A stretch of DNA of 33,892 nucleotides from Burkholderiales bacterium RIFCSPLOWO2_02_FULL_57_36 (GCA_001770855.1 MESE01000038.1:39818-73709), one strand, 5' to 3'; positions 14,617 through 24,573 are shown, counted from the stretch's first letter. Made by a program: numbers and translations. The notes: a model not told the origin generated them from the sequence alone.

Positions 14617-17600
14617 CTATGCACGACGTTCCATCTGTGCAACCCACTTCCTTCCACGACTCGCGTAGTCAATTATCATATCGAACACACCATCACATTT
14701 TTCTTTGAAAAGAACCCGGTCATAACTTGCTGGTAGGTTCGTGTCCAATACCTGCTCGACCGCGGAGCGCACTACATTCTTTGTCTGGGTGTCTCGATAC
14801 CAATCTTGTACCAACACCTTCGGCTGCTCTTCTCGCAGACGATGCAGGAGCGACTTTGCGGCTAATTTCACTTCCTGCGTTTCCTTCTCCGTCATGCGGT
14901 CCCTTTTCAACAGATCGAACAGTTCCAACTCATCTTCGGTCAAACCCTCGCGGATATGCCGCTCGTCTTCCGCTCTCATATCTTCCGCAAAGCGCATCAA
15001 CTCTTCGTAGTAGTTTTCCGTCGATGATCCGCCTGCGTTATAGACATCGATAATACGTTGCATCCGCTCGGAAAAATCGGTACGCGTCCTGTTCTGCTGC
15101 AACATCAAATCCAGTTTGTGTTTCAAAAATGCGCGCAGATCCGCAATTTCGATGTTCTTATAGGCCGCTTGCTGGAACTCTTCCTTCAGCTTTTCAAAAT
15201 TGATCTTACTGAGATCCCAAGTGCGTCCCTTCTGGATGATCTGGTATTCCGCGCTGTGCTGCCGCGCCTTGAATGCCTCGGCGTCGTCCACCACCACACT
15301 CTCATCCAGAAGCTCTGCGATGCGCAGGCTGACGGCATTGATATCCGTCTGTCCGACCAAACTATCAATCACGCCGCGCAGATACTGGAATGCTGCGACT
15401 GTTCGCCCCTTTTCTCTTCTTCCCAGAATTTCAGGTTTGCAGGCTTCGTAAAGTGAAGAAACAGCATTCTCGTAAACATTGAATGCCTTGCGCCACTCAT
15501 CGTTGGCCAACAAGGTATCTGCGAAGGCATTGAAGCGCCCCAGCTTCTCGAATACGTCGTCATGTATCAGCACTTCCGCCAGCGCCACACCCTTTCCACC
15601 ACAAAACTCCAGCCCCTGTGCAATCGCATCATCCAGCAACGTGAACAATGCAGCCTTCTCTTTCACCGGCGGCGCCCCATCCTCGCCTTCCTGGCCTTGC
15701 GCGTAGTCCTTCAAGGCCTTCTTCATGTTCCGGAAAACGTTGTAGTAATCGGCGATTTCGCCGTTGCGTTTGGACACGCCGTTGATCTGCCACGATGTCA
15801 CACGATTGGCGCGCGCAATCGTCTGCATCAAGGTATGCCCCTTCATCGGCTTATCGAGGTACAGCGTGGACACAGTAGGTGCGTCGAAACCTGTCAGCCA
15901 CATTGCGCACACGAACACCAACTGCAGCGGGTGTTCCGGATCCTTGAAGTTGTATTCGATATCGTGACCGTGTTCATCCAGCCGTTCCACCCGCTGGCAG
16001 TGCGGAATGACTGTCAGCTTCTGATCGTTGAATTTTTTCTCTTCACTGACGTTGGCGCTGGTCACGACCGCCATTTCCACGCCGCGCATATAATCGACGA
16101 TCTTCTTGAAGCGCGCCTTTTCCACTTCATCGGTCGATTGCGCAATCCGCTTGCGTAACGCCTTGATCTCCTCCTTCCACAGCCGCTGCACCTTGTCATA
16201 CATCTTCACGGCGGTGAATTTATCTACCGTTACCACCAGTCCCTTGCCGAGATAACCGCGCCGGGGAAAGTGATAAACAATATCCCGCGCAATCGTCTCC
16301 AGCCGGTCGTCGCGCTTGATCACCTCAAGCTCCTGGGAAAACTGCCTTTCCAGCTTGGCCTGCTGCGCCTCGTCCAGATTTTCATCTTCCAGGATCTGGT
16401 AAAACTCCTCACTCAAGTCATCATTCTGGATCAGCACCTCCGGCACCCGCTTCTCGTAGAACAGCGGCACCGTCGCGCCATCATCCATCGACTGCTGGAA
16501 GTTGTACTCGGAAACGTAATCTCCGAACCATGCATTGGTCTTGCGCTGTGACCCCAGTAAGGGGGTACCGGTAAACGCGAGATAGTTCGCGTTCTTCAAC
16601 CCCGCCCGCATGTTTTCCGCCAGCGTCTTGTATTGGGTACGGTGCGCCTCATCCACAATCACCACGATATCGTCGCGTGAGGACAGCACTGGATAATTCT
16701 TTCCTTTGGAATAACGGAACTTATGAATCAGCGTAAACACCATGCGCTTGTTCCCCGTGAGGAAACTACGCAATTCCTCGCTATTGACGGGCTGCGCCGC
16801 CTCATGCTTTTGCACAGTGCCAGTATGCAGAAAATTGCGATAGATTTGTCCATCCAGATCCTCCCGGTCGGTCACCACCACGAAGGTAAAATTGCCGGTG
16901 AATTTGCGAAAGATCTTGCGTACATAAAAGATCATCGAAAAGCTTTTGCCTGAGCCTTGCGTATGCCAGAACACGCCCAGTTTGCCCTGCAGCTCGCGCC
17001 GCCGTTCAAACCGTTCCAGCGCATGATTGACGCCAATGAACTGATGGTTTTGCGCGATGATCTTTTGTGACTCCTTGTAAAACAGAACGAAGTTCTCCAG
17101 GTAATCCAGCAGCCTGGAGGGCATGCATAACCCCGCCGCAACGCGTTCCAGGCTCACGCCTTCCTGGCGGATTTTTTCACGGTCGATCTTTTCCTTTTCA
17201 TCGTCCACCCGCAACCAGTTGAAAAAATGCTCCCACTGCGCCGTCATGCTGCCGACGCGAGTTTCAATCGCATTCGACAGGATGCAAAAAGCATTGGTCA
17301 GAAATAGTTGCGGTATCTCGGCTTTGTACGTGGTCAGGTTCTCGTCATAAGCGGATTGCAGCTTGACGTTGGAGTTCTTCAGCTCGATGAACACCAGCGG
17401 AATGCCGTTCACATACAGCAGCACATCCGGTCGCCGGAAACCGTGCTCACCTCGGACCCACAATTGCGACACCGCCAGAAAACGATTGTGTTCAAGGCGG
17501 TCAAAATCGATGACGCGCACCCGCTCCTGCTCCTTCTTGCCCTCTGCGTTCTCGAACTCCACCGGAATGCCATCGCGCAGCAAGCCGTCGATCTCGCGGT

Positions 17601-17871
17601 TGGCCCCCATCAGTGACATCGCGCGGCGCTTGTCCGTCAGACGTGCCAGAGCTTCGTCGACGGCTATCTCCGGTATGCCCGGGTTCAGCCGCAACGCCGC
17701 TTCCTTCAATCGATCCCCAAAAATCACATCGCGCTTGTCGGTCCGATTCGAACCGTCGTTCAAGTCATCGGCCGCTGCAGTGTAACAGACCAGCACGTCG
17801 AAACCGCATTGGTGCTGCAAGCGTTGCAGCAGCGCCTGCTCGATCTGATCTTCGGAGATGAAATTAGCCAT
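14617..17871 (-). CDS. hsdR: Type I restriction-modification system R subunit
   Basis: A 1084-residue HsdR, normal length. The N-terminal PD-(D/E)xK nuclease has D149 (RRPDVLLYV) and E163-x-K165 (VFIELKNSN). The SF2 translocase follows with Walker A TQGSGKS (304-310), DEAH (407-410), a FTGTP motif III, and the TGFDAPTVSTLYLDKP and ARANR motifs V and VI. The C-terminal helical part should bind the M2S core. It cleaves unmethylated DNA at a distance after ATP-driven translocation. It lies 36 bases downstream of the YhcG gene. No Shine-Dalgarno is visible before the ATG at 17871; an A-rich tract is present instead. It is the only R subunit for the two M/S sets in the island. Confidence 0.95.
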   Translation of the reverse strand: MANFISEDQIEQALLQRLQHQCGFDVLVCYTAAADDLNDGSNRTDKRDVIFGDRLKEAALRLNPGIPEIAVDEALARLTDKRRAMSLMGANREIDGLLRDGIPVEFENAEGKKEQERVRVIDFDRLEHNRFLAVSQLWVRGEHGFRRPDVLLYVNGIPLVFIELKNSNVKLQSAYDENLTTYKAEIPQLFLTNAFCILSNAIETRVGSMTAQWEHFFNWLRVDDEKEKIDREKIRQEGVSLERVAAGLCMPSRLLDYLENFVLFYKESQKIIAQNHQFIGVNHALERFERRRELQGKLGVFWHTQGSGKSFSMIFYVRKIFRKFTGNFTFVVVTDREDLDGQIYRNFLHTGTVQKHEAAQPVNSEELRSFLTGNKRMVFTLIHKFRYSKGKNYPVLSSRDDIVVIVDEAHRTQYKTLAENMRAGLKNANYLAFTGTPLLGSQRKTNAWFGDYVSEYNFQQSMDDGATVPLFYEKRVPEVLIQNDDLSEEFYQILEDENLDEAQQAKLERQFSQELEVIKRDDRLETIARDIVYHFPRRGYLGKGLVVTVDKFTAVKMYDKVQRLWKEEIKALRKRIAQSTDEVEKARFKKIVDYMRGVEMAVVTSANVSEEKKFNDQKLTVIPHCQRVERLDEHGHDIEYNFKDPEHPLQLVFVCAMWLTGFDAPTVSTLYLDKPMKGHTLMQTIARANRVTSWQINGVSKRNGEIADYYNVFRNMKKALKDYAQGQEGEDGAPPVKEKAALFTLLDDAIAQGLEFCGGKGVALAEVLIHDDVFEKLGRFNAFADTLLANDEWRKAFNVYENAVSSLYEACKPEILGRREKGRTVAAFQYLRGVIDSLVGQTDINAVSLRIAELLDESVVVDDAEAFKARQHSAEYQIIQKGRTWDLSKINFEKLKEEFQQAAYKNIEIADLRAFLKHKLDLMLQQNRTRTDFSERMQRIIDVYNAGGSSTENYYEELMRFAEDMRAEDERHIREGLTEDELELFDLLKRDRMTEKETQEVKLAAKSLLHRLREEQPKVLVQDWYRDTQTKNVVRSAVEQVLDTNLPASYDRVLFKEKCDGVFDMIIDYASRGRKWVAQMERRA

Positions 17872-17907
17872 GAATTGTTTTTTTGTTTTGTTTTGTCATA
17901 GAGCACT

Positions 17908-18969
17908 TTAACCCAGGTCCTTCGCCTCCAGCAGCAGGCTGCGCTCTCGTTCCAGCTCTACCTTCAATTCTTCTTCTGTCGGCAGGACCAACCGATACTT
18001 CGATGCGAAAATCTGCTCGCTCTCTTTCAGCACGGAATAGCGCACAACGGTTTCATCACGCTGTGAGCATAGGATGAGGCCGATGGTGGGGTTGTCGTCG
18101 GGTTGGCGCTTCAGGTCGTCGAACATGCGCACATACATGTCCATCTGGCCGACGTCCTGATGCGTCAGCTTGTCTGCCTTGAGATCGATCAGCACAAAGC
18201 ATTTGAGCAAGAAGTTGTAAAACACCAGATCGACATAGAAGTGGCTGGTCTCCGTGCTGATGCGGAACTGCCGGCCGATAAAGGCAAAGCCCTTGCCCAT
18301 CTCCAACAAGAATTTTTGCAGATTGCCGATAATCGCCTGCTCGATGTCCCTTTCCAAGGTCGCATGGCTTTCCGGAATCCCGAGGAATTCGAGAACGTAA
18401 GGGTCCTTGATGAAATCGGACGGCTGATTCTGCACAAACGCGCCTTGTTCGACCAACGCCGTCCGCTTGTCCGGCGCGGTCAGCAGCCGCTCGTAGTAGA
18501 AGCTGTTGATATTGCGCTCTAGCACACGGGAACTCCAATTCTGCCCGGCCGCCTCTTTCATGTAGTAATCGCGCGCGGCGGGGTTGTCCACCCGCATGAT
18601 CAGGCGGTGATGCGTCCAGCTCAATTGGCTACGCAGCGCGTAGCCTTTCTCATCTTCTGGGTAGGTCAGATAAAACTGCCGAAAATTTTTCAGGTTGGCA
18701 ACCGAGAATCCGCTGCCGAATTCCTCGGACAGACCGCGCGACAGTTCGCGGATCAACTGTGCGCCATATTCGGCGCGTTGCTGCCCGTGCTGCTCTTCTT
18801 CGACAATGCGGCGTCCGATCTGCCAGTAGGATTCCACCATCGCTGAATTGACGGCGGCATAGGCCTGCTGCCGCGCTTGGGACAGAATGCCGCGGATATC
18901 GCCAAGCAGCTTGCCGAAGAGATCTTTGGATCGAGTTGCCACCGGCTTATCGCGTTTTTTACTGGTCAT
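17908..18969 (-). CDS. YhcG/DUF1016 family PD-(D/E)xK nuclease
   Basis: A 353-residue protein with the DUF1016 N-terminal domain (LLGDIRGILSQARQQAYAAV, SYWQIGRRIVEEEQ, FSVANLKNFRQFYLTYP) and a C-terminal YhcG-type nuclease domain. The likely active site is D247 (YVDLVFYN), with D262-x-K264 (VLIDLKAD) in place of the more usual E-x-K, followed by GQMDMYV. Its ATG overlaps the hsdS stop by 11 bases, so it is translationally coupled to hsdS and lies between hsdS and hsdR. Such insertions are seen in other type I loci and are thought to be accessory nucleases; the role is not established. Confidence 0.88.
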   Translation of the reverse strand: MTSKKRDKPVATRSKDLFGKLLGDIRGILSQARQQAYAAVNSAMVESYWQIGRRIVEEEQHGQQRAEYGAQLIRELSRGLSEEFGSGFSVANLKNFRQFYLTYPEDEKGYALRSQLSWTHHRLIMRVDNPAARDYYMKEAAGQNWSSRVLERNINSFYYERLLTAPDKRTALVEQGAFVQNQPSDFIKDPYVLEFLGIPESHATLERDIEQAIIGNLQKFLLEMGKGFAFIGRQFRISTETSHFYVDLVFYNFLLKCFVLIDLKADKLTHQDVGQMDMYVRMFDDLKRQPDDNPTIGLILCSQRDETVVRYSVLKESEQIFASKYRLVLPTEEELKVELERERSLLLEAKDLG

Positions 18970-20245
18970 GGCCAGACTCTTGCATGCTGGGTGGGAATTG
19001 GATATCGAGGGCTTCGACGGAGAACTTGCCGGAAATCAGACGCGGCAACAGCATATCTCTGATCGTTGTCATTTGCTTGTTGGCCATAGAGATAACGTCA
19101 ATTTTCTCGTAAATAGGCTCAACGATCTTTGAAAATTCTTCCTGAAGAGATTTGGTAGGCACTATTATTTTTTGTTGAGCCACAAGATCAGGTTTTAAGT
19201 GCAGCACATTTGCGCCATTGGCAAACTCTTTAATGAAATCTGCAAAGCCGGAGTGCCTCATATAACTGTACAAAAATGTCCCCGTCATCTTCTTCGGAGC
19301 CAATTTAATTACATCAAGTGATATTACGGCCCCTCTACTTCCAAGATTAGGCACACGCGCAACGCGGCCCACCACAACCCGATCCTGAGTCATGTCAGTA
19401 ACAGCCATAACGACATCATTCAAAAACACAACCTGATCTTCTTTGTAGCTGCCTGAGTAGTACTTCAAACCGTCTTCTCGATAGCCTCCGCCACGATTGA
19501 AAGATTTCAAAGTGATGAAAGGCATGTGCTGTGTATTTTCAGTCAGCTCATCACTGCCATAGGACTTGCCTTTAACAACATCAAAAAATTCACATGCCTT
19601 ATCTGTATCCCACCCGCGCGGAATGCCCTTCTCAAACTTCACCTGCTTATGCCCCGGAAAGCGCATCCGCACAAACCATTCGCGATAAATTTCCTCGGCC
19701 ATTTTTTCCAGCAGTGCGATACGACGTTGGTTGCTTTCGATCAAGTCGTCGTATAAAGAGAGAATCGCCGCGATTTTTTCTTGATCGGTCCTTGGCGGCA
19801 GAGGCAACGGCCAATTTTCCAAAACTGGCATGTCAACCTTTTTCGTGCCATGCGCAGCTTCGGATGCGGAATCTTTAATTGCCTGACTTTGGGATAGCAG
19901 ATAGTAAAAAAGAAAGCTTGGGTCAAGCGTGTTTTTTGGGGAAAGGGCTTTGATATCTTGATTAAAGGTTAGCTCACGTTCTGATATTGAAACCCGAAAT
20001 TCTTTTGCAAGCGACATACCTCGAACTACAACAAGTACCGTTTTGGCAGGAACAAGCCGGGTCCCATTTTTTGCGCCATCTACAGTTACTGAATGGGTCG
20101 TCTTCTTTATCCGGCGCTGAGTCATTTCAGCCGAGCTAACCCAAGGTATCTCTCCACCCCAATATTTAGTTTCATCTTTTGACGGCGTTCCTCCAGAAAA
20201 AAAAGTCACCTCTGAACCCAGCGGAACGATTGGCCAGTTATTCAT
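18959..20245 (-). CDS. hsdS: Type I restriction-modification specificity subunit, two TRDs
   Basis: A 428-residue specificity protein of normal length. Target recognition domain 1 spans about residues 1-150 (starts WPIVPLGSEVTFFSGGTPSK and ends PLPPRTDQEKIAAILSLYDD) and is followed by the conserved helix with LIESNQRRIALLEKMAEEIYREWF. Domain 2 spans about 200-375 (RGWDTDKACEFFDVVKGKSY, ending VPTKSLQEEFSKIVEP). Its ATG overlaps the hsdM stop as ATGA. The final codons overlap the YhcG gene. The bipartite recognition site cannot be predicted from sequence alone. Confidence 0.92.
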   Translation of the reverse strand: MNNWPIVPLGSEVTFFSGGTPSKDETKYWGGEIPWVSSAEMTQRRIKKTTHSVTVDGAKNGTRLVPAKTVLVVVRGMSLAKEFRVSISERELTFNQDIKALSPKNTLDPSFLFYYLLSQSQAIKDSASEAAHGTKKVDMPVLENWPLPLPPRTDQEKIAAILSLYDDLIESNQRRIALLEKMAEEIYREWFVRMRFPGHKQVKFEKGIPRGWDTDKACEFFDVVKGKSYGSDELTENTQHMPFITLKSFNRGGGYREDGLKYYSGSYKEDQVVFLNDVVMAVTDMTQDRVVVGRVARVPNLGSRGAVISLDVIKLAPKKMTGTFLYSYMRHSGFADFIKEFANGANVLHLKPDLVAQQKIIVPTKSLQEEFSKIVEPIYEKIDVISMANKQMTTIRDMLLPRLISGKFSVEALDIQFPPSMQESGHDQ

Positions 20246-22338
20246 TCATCCCCCGTCAATTTTTTGATATTGCTGGAAATAGCATTCTCGACGGAATGAG
20301 CATTGATGTTCAACTGAATAAGTTCATCATTTATACGTCGCAGTTCGTCGATAAATTCTTCTTCCGTCTTGCCGTCTTCTTCGATTACCACGCCCACATA
20401 GCGGCCCGGATTCATCGAGTAATCCTGCTCTTTTATATCTTCCAGCGTAGCGAGTTTGCACAGACCGGTCACGTCTTCGTATTCCGCTTTGGGAAAACGT
20501 TCCTGCAACCAGTGAATGTGCTGGTAGTAGCTTTCCGCCGCTTTCACTTCCGCATGCAATTCTTCCAGCGCAGTTTTGAGCGCCTTGGTTTTGCGGTCCG
20601 CACTGGCCCGCTTGCCGTTGGCCTTTGCGATGTCGGCCAAAGCCTTTTCATGCTGGCGCACGATTTTATCGAGCAGCTTGAGGCCGTCGTGCAGTCCGGT
20701 GAAGAAAGGGTCGAATGCGGCGCGCAGCTTGTGCTGGGCCTGGTTCTTTTTATCGATCGATTGTTCCTGATCGCTTTTTTCCAGATAGCTGTTGTAGTGC
20801 TCGCGCAGTTTTTTCAGACCTGCCCATTGTTTGACCAATCCAGCCACGGCCTGCTTGCCGTGTTCGTCTTCCAGCACTTCGAGCAATTGTTCGGAGACCG
20901 GCTCGACCTGTGCCTTGTTTTCGATCAGCTTGTCCATGCCGCTGGCGAAATAGGCGTCGATGAGCTGGACGAACTTGTGGCGCTGGCCTTTGTGCAGATG
21001 GCTGATGACCGCGATGTTTTGCACCTGCTCTTCGGAAAACTCGCGGTGCGCGCGATCGATTTGCGTGAAGATGTTGCGGGCATCGATGAACAGAATGCGC
21101 TCGTCTCGCTTGGCCTTGTCGAAGAACCACAGCGTGGCCGGCAGCGTGACCGTGTAGAACATGTTGGACGGCAGGGTCAGCATGCCGTAGATCAGGTTGT
21201 GCTCAATCAGCGTGCGGCGGATGTCGGCTTCGGAATGGCGCGCGTCGGAGGCGGAGTTGGCCATGACCAGCGCGGCACGGCCGCTCTTGTTCATCGGGAT
21301 GCCGCCCTGGTCCTTGAGCGAAGTGGCAAACAGGTTAATCCACAGGTAGTTGCCGTTGGGGACGGTTTCCTTGCCTTGCTCGGCTTTGCTGGCCTTGCTC
21401 TTGTTGCGCGGGACGCCGTAGGTGTTGAAGCGCGGGTCTTTTTCCACCGTGGACAGGCTGACGTCATCGACGTTGAACGGCGGATTGGCCATCACATAGT
21501 CGAACCTGCCGAAGCTTTGGTAGGGGTCTTCGTAATAGGTATTGCACTGCCGTACCTCGCCGCGCAAGCCGTTGACGGCGAGGTTCATTTTGGCGAGCTT
21601 GACGGTTTCCAGCGTTTTTTCCTGGCCATAGACGTAGATATCGCCTTCCTCATCTTTGGCCAGTTCGTTGCGGTGCTCTTCGATGAATTGCGCCGATTGC
21701 ACGAACATGCCGCCGGAACCGCAGGCAGGATCGAACACGGTGCCGCGATGGGGTTCGATGATTTCAACCATCAGCCGCACGACCGAGCGCGGGGTAAAGA
21801 ATTCACCGCCGCCCTGGCCTTCGGCCTTGGCGAAGTTGCCGAGAAAGTATTCATAAATCTGCCCGAACATGTCGCCGGTCGCATCTTCAGGGATGTCGGC
21901 GAAATTCTTCAGCAACTGCTTCGGTATGGTTTTGTCGGTGCGACTTAGACGGAAATATTCGTCTTGCGGCAACACGCCTTGCAATTCTGGCTTGTATTGC
22001 TCTATCGCCTCCATCGCTTTTTTGATGGCTTTGGCGATGTCTTCTTTTTCGGGGAGCTTGAGTAGGTTGTCGTAGCGGGCGTGATCGGGCAGATAGAACC
22101 CGCATTTTTCGATGGCGATTTCGGACAAGTCTTTCTGGCGACGCGTGCCTTTGCGTGCGCTGTATTCGGCAAGAATCGCGGGCTCTGCCTGACGATATTT
22201 GTTGTCGGCGAACTTCAGGAAAATCAGGCCCATGACCGGGGTGGAGTATTCGCTGGCCTTGAGATCGGAGTTGGCGCGCAAGTTGTCGGCGGCGCGCCAA
22301 AGGTCTGCTTCGAGTTTCTTCAGTTGGACTTTGTTCAT
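20242..22338 (-). CDS. hsdM: Type I restriction-modification N6-adenine methyltransferase
   Basis: A 698-residue HsdM. The N-terminal HsdM helical domain (LEADLWRAADNLRANSDLKA) is followed by the methylase core, with the SAM-binding motif DPACGSGGMF at 203-212 and the catalytic NPPF at 285-288. The C-terminal part (about 480-698) is long and predicted helical, with a second zinc-free extension before LEDIKEQDYSMNPGRYVGV. It is coupled to hsdS by ATGA. The start at 22338 has no clear ribosome site, and a 101-base gap separates it from the upstream second methylase gene, so a promoter may lie there. Confidence 0.93.
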   Translation of the reverse strand: MNKVQLKKLEADLWRAADNLRANSDLKASEYSTPVMGLIFLKFADNKYRQAEPAILAEYSARKGTRRQKDLSEIAIEKCGFYLPDHARYDNLLKLPEKEDIAKAIKKAMEAIEQYKPELQGVLPQDEYFRLSRTDKTIPKQLLKNFADIPEDATGDMFGQIYEYFLGNFAKAEGQGGGEFFTPRSVVRLMVEIIEPHRGTVFDPACGSGGMFVQSAQFIEEHRNELAKDEEGDIYVYGQEKTLETVKLAKMNLAVNGLRGEVRQCNTYYEDPYQSFGRFDYVMANPPFNVDDVSLSTVEKDPRFNTYGVPRNKSKASKAEQGKETVPNGNYLWINLFATSLKDQGGIPMNKSGRAALVMANSASDARHSEADIRRTLIEHNLIYGMLTLPSNMFYTVTLPATLWFFDKAKRDERILFIDARNIFTQIDRAHREFSEEQVQNIAVISHLHKGQRHKFVQLIDAYFASGMDKLIENKAQVEPVSEQLLEVLEDEHGKQAVAGLVKQWAGLKKLREHYNSYLEKSDQEQSIDKKNQAQHKLRAAFDPFFTGLHDGLKLLDKIVRQHEKALADIAKANGKRASADRKTKALKTALEELHAEVKAAESYYQHIHWLQERFPKAEYEDVTGLCKLATLEDIKEQDYSMNPGRYVGVVIEEDGKTEEEFIDELRRINDELIQLNINAHSVENAISSNIKKLTGDE

Positions 22339-22439
22339 ACGGGTTTATCTGTTTTCAGTATGTCTTTATTGTTGTCTTCTCGGCGCAAAAAGAGCGGCGT
22401 GCTTTTTTGGTTTGTGACTCGCCTTCCGTTCTTCTGCAT

Positions 22440-23918
22440 TTACATTGTTTCTATGCTCTTCAGGTAGGCATTCAGTTTGTCCTCGACTTCTGCCAGTTCG
22501 GTTTGTAGCGCGATCCTTTCGGCGCGTATCGGCAGTATGTCGATTTGTTCTTCCTCGTGTGGCACACCAATATAGCGTGGGATGCTCAAGTTGTGATTGT
22601 TTTCTCGGATTTCCTGGAGGTTAGCGATATGAGCATAGCCGTCAACAGATTGACGTGCCGAATAAACATCGATGATCTGTTTGACGTGGGTGTGCGTAAG
22701 CGTATTTTGGATTTTGTGTGCTTCGAAGCTCTGGCTGGCATCGATGAACATAACGCTATCGTCGGCTTTGCCCTTTCGAAATATGAGGATGGCGGCAGGA
22801 ATAGCTGTGTGGAGAAAGAGCTTTGGTGGCAAGCCGATGACCGCATCGAGCAGATTTTCCTCCACCAGTTGTTTTCGGATTTCTTCCTCGACGGCGCCTC
22901 GGAACAGTACGCCATGCGGCATGATCACGGCCATACGCCCGGTGTCCGGTTTAAGCGACTCAATCATGTGGAGAAGGAACGCATAGTCCGCTCTTGACTT
23001 GGGCGGAACGCCACGGCTGAAACGTCCGTATCTGTCATTTTTAGCGGCATCTGCATCCCATGACATCGAGTAGGGCGGATTGCCTAGTACCACATCGAAT
23101 AACTTTGGCCCGCCTTTTTCCTCTAAGAATGGGGGATCGCGCAATGAATCGCCCTGTGTGAGGTGATAGTTGGCTTCATTGTGGAAGAACATGTTTAGTT
23201 TGGCCAAAGCCCAAGTAGAACTGTTCTTCTCTCGTCCACAGACCGTATATGTTCCGTCAGCATTGTTGTCTTGAATGTACTGTGCGCAGCGAAGAAGCAT
23301 CCCGCCAGAGCCACAAGCGGGGTCGTAAATGCTGTCATTGGATTTCGGTTGAAGCATCCGCACGAGCATTTCGGATATTTGTATGGGCGTATAGGAGACG
23401 TCAAATTTTTTCCCGGCGACTGTGGCGCATGTCGCTATTAAATTCTCATAAGCGTCTCCGATCATGTGCTCGTTCGCGAGTCGGCTTGGATGGAGGTCCA
23501 GGGCGGCGAAATGATTTAATAGGATAGGTAAAACGTCATCTCCAGTACGCTCATTTGCTAACCGGTTGTTTATAAGGCCAATGTTTCCAAATACACCGCT
23601 TAGTTCTGGATTCGCATCTTCAATGGTACGTAGCGCGTGCGAGAGGCGCTCGCCATTCCCTGGGTGTTGACGACTTTCGTATAAGGTCCAAAAGTCTGCG
23701 TTAGGAGGAAGCTTGAAGCGCGTAATCGCAGTGGATGATGTTTCATCACGCTCTTGTCCTTCTAGCTCTACCTTTCTTGTATCGGTGACGTATTTAAGAA
23801 AAAACATGACGATCACGCAGTTCATATAGGTATGTAGATCGACAGCGCTGCGCGATAGGTCGAATGCTGCACGGAATGTGGATTTAATGACCGATTCGGA
23901 GGTTGTAACAAGGGACAC
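22440..23918 (-). CDS. Second type I N6-adenine methyltransferase (HsdM-like)
   Basis: A 492-residue HsdM-type methylase, clearly different from the 698-residue neighbour. The N-terminal helical domain (FDLSRSAVDLHTYMNCVIVM) is followed by DPACGSGGMLL at 199-209 and NPPYSM at 280-285, both intact. It starts at a GTG at 23918, three bases after the stop of the half-size HsdS gene, with GGGTAAAA preceding. A second M subunit with its own S subunit next to a full hsdMSR operon suggests either a second specificity sharing HsdR or a stand-alone methyltransferase. Confidence 0.9.
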   Translation of the reverse strand: MSLVTTSESVIKSTFRAAFDLSRSAVDLHTYMNCVIVMFFLKYVTDTRKVELEGQERDETSSTAITRFKLPPNADFWTLYESRQHPGNGERLSHALRTIEDANPELSGVFGNIGLINNRLANERTGDDVLPILLNHFAALDLHPSRLANEHMIGDAYENLIATCATVAGKKFDVSYTPIQISEMLVRMLQPKSNDSIYDPACGSGGMLLRCAQYIQDNNADGTYTVCGREKNSSTWALAKLNMFFHNEANYHLTQGDSLRDPPFLEEKGGPKLFDVVLGNPPYSMSWDADAAKNDRYGRFSRGVPPKSRADYAFLLHMIESLKPDTGRMAVIMPHGVLFRGAVEEEIRKQLVEENLLDAVIGLPPKLFLHTAIPAAILIFRKGKADDSVMFIDASQSFEAHKIQNTLTHTHVKQIIDVYSARQSVDGYAHIANLQEIRENNHNLSIPRYIGVPHEEEQIDILPIRAERIALQTELAEVEDKLNAYLKSIETM

Positions 23919-23921
23919 GTT

Positions 23922-24512
23922 TTACCCCTCAACTTTCGAGAGCAACTTGCGGCAAGCCCATTCTACTTCTTGCTCTTCGAGAGCAATTAGCCGCTCTTTT
24001 AGCGCTTTACTGTCGTCCCGTAGCTTTAGCAGATCTGAAATGACCCTTTGCGTTTCAAGCGAAGGAACCAGCACAGGAATTTCAAGGACGCTTGGTCTAT
24101 TCAACGCCTTGATACTGGTACCGGCCAGCGATTTTTGAATGAAGATTTGAGAAGATGGTTGATTAAGGTACCAAGCAAGATACCTTCCCAATATGCGATT
24201 GCCTGTTGTGATTATATTGATTTGTCCATAGGGAAATATTGCGCGAGCGTTACCTTGGAAGTAGCGTGCCGGGTAATTGTCGCCCCGGCCTGGAATCACG
24301 ATTTCCCCTTCGGTTAGGCAATTACCGAGCATGCTGTCTTCTACTGTTATCAGTGGTAGAGCTTCTGCTTTCACTGGCCATCCAGCGACAATGTCCTTGA
24401 TCGTAAGTCCATGAACGTTCCCGTCATTGGACTGTTTAGGCGCTTGCTCTCTGAATATCATCGCTGCACGGACAGATGCTATGTCTCCAAGCTTTTCAAG
24501 TGCAACATGCAA
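23922..24512 (-). CDS. Half-size type I specificity subunit, single TRD
   Basis: A 196-residue HsdS-like protein with one target recognition domain (LEKLGDIASVRAAMIF through GRGDNYPARYFQGNARAIF to VPSLETQRVISDLLKLRDD) and the terminal coiled-coil helix (SKALKERLIALEEQEVEWACR). Full HsdS has two TRDs and about 400 residues. Half-size subunits can dimerise to form palindromic bipartite targets. It begins at TTG 24512 with AAGGAG eight bases upstream; no in-frame ATG is near. It is first of the pair with the second HsdM. Its small size could also mean decay, but the frame is intact and the end is natural. Confidence 0.85.
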   Translation of the reverse strand: MHVALEKLGDIASVRAAMIFREQAPKQSNDGNVHGLTIKDIVAGWPVKAEALPLITVEDSMLGNCLTEGEIVIPGRGDNYPARYFQGNARAIFPYGQINIITTGNRILGRYLAWYLNQPSSQIFIQKSLAGTSIKALNRPSVLEIPVLVPSLETQRVISDLLKLRDDSKALKERLIALEEQEVEWACRKLLSKVEG

Positions 24513-24542
24513 TGGGAGTCTCCTTCTATGCAGTTTACTAAT

Positions 24543-24565
24543 CCTGCCCCCTTGTGGGGGGCAGG
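24543..24565. terminator. Hairpin between small protein gene and half-size HsdS
   Basis: A 9-bp stem CCTGCCCCC/GGGGGCAGG with a 5-base loop lies in the 61-base gap. No U-run follows on the minus strand, so it may be a weak attenuator or RNA processing site rather than a full terminator. Confidence 0.4.
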
Positions 24566-24573
24566 CATTTAAT

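Noticed and set aside
20179..21948. A 589-codon open frame on the plus strand opposite hsdM
   Set aside because: Low-complexity Val/Leu/Phe/Arg-rich translation without domains, lying entirely antisense to a gene with intact methylase motifs.
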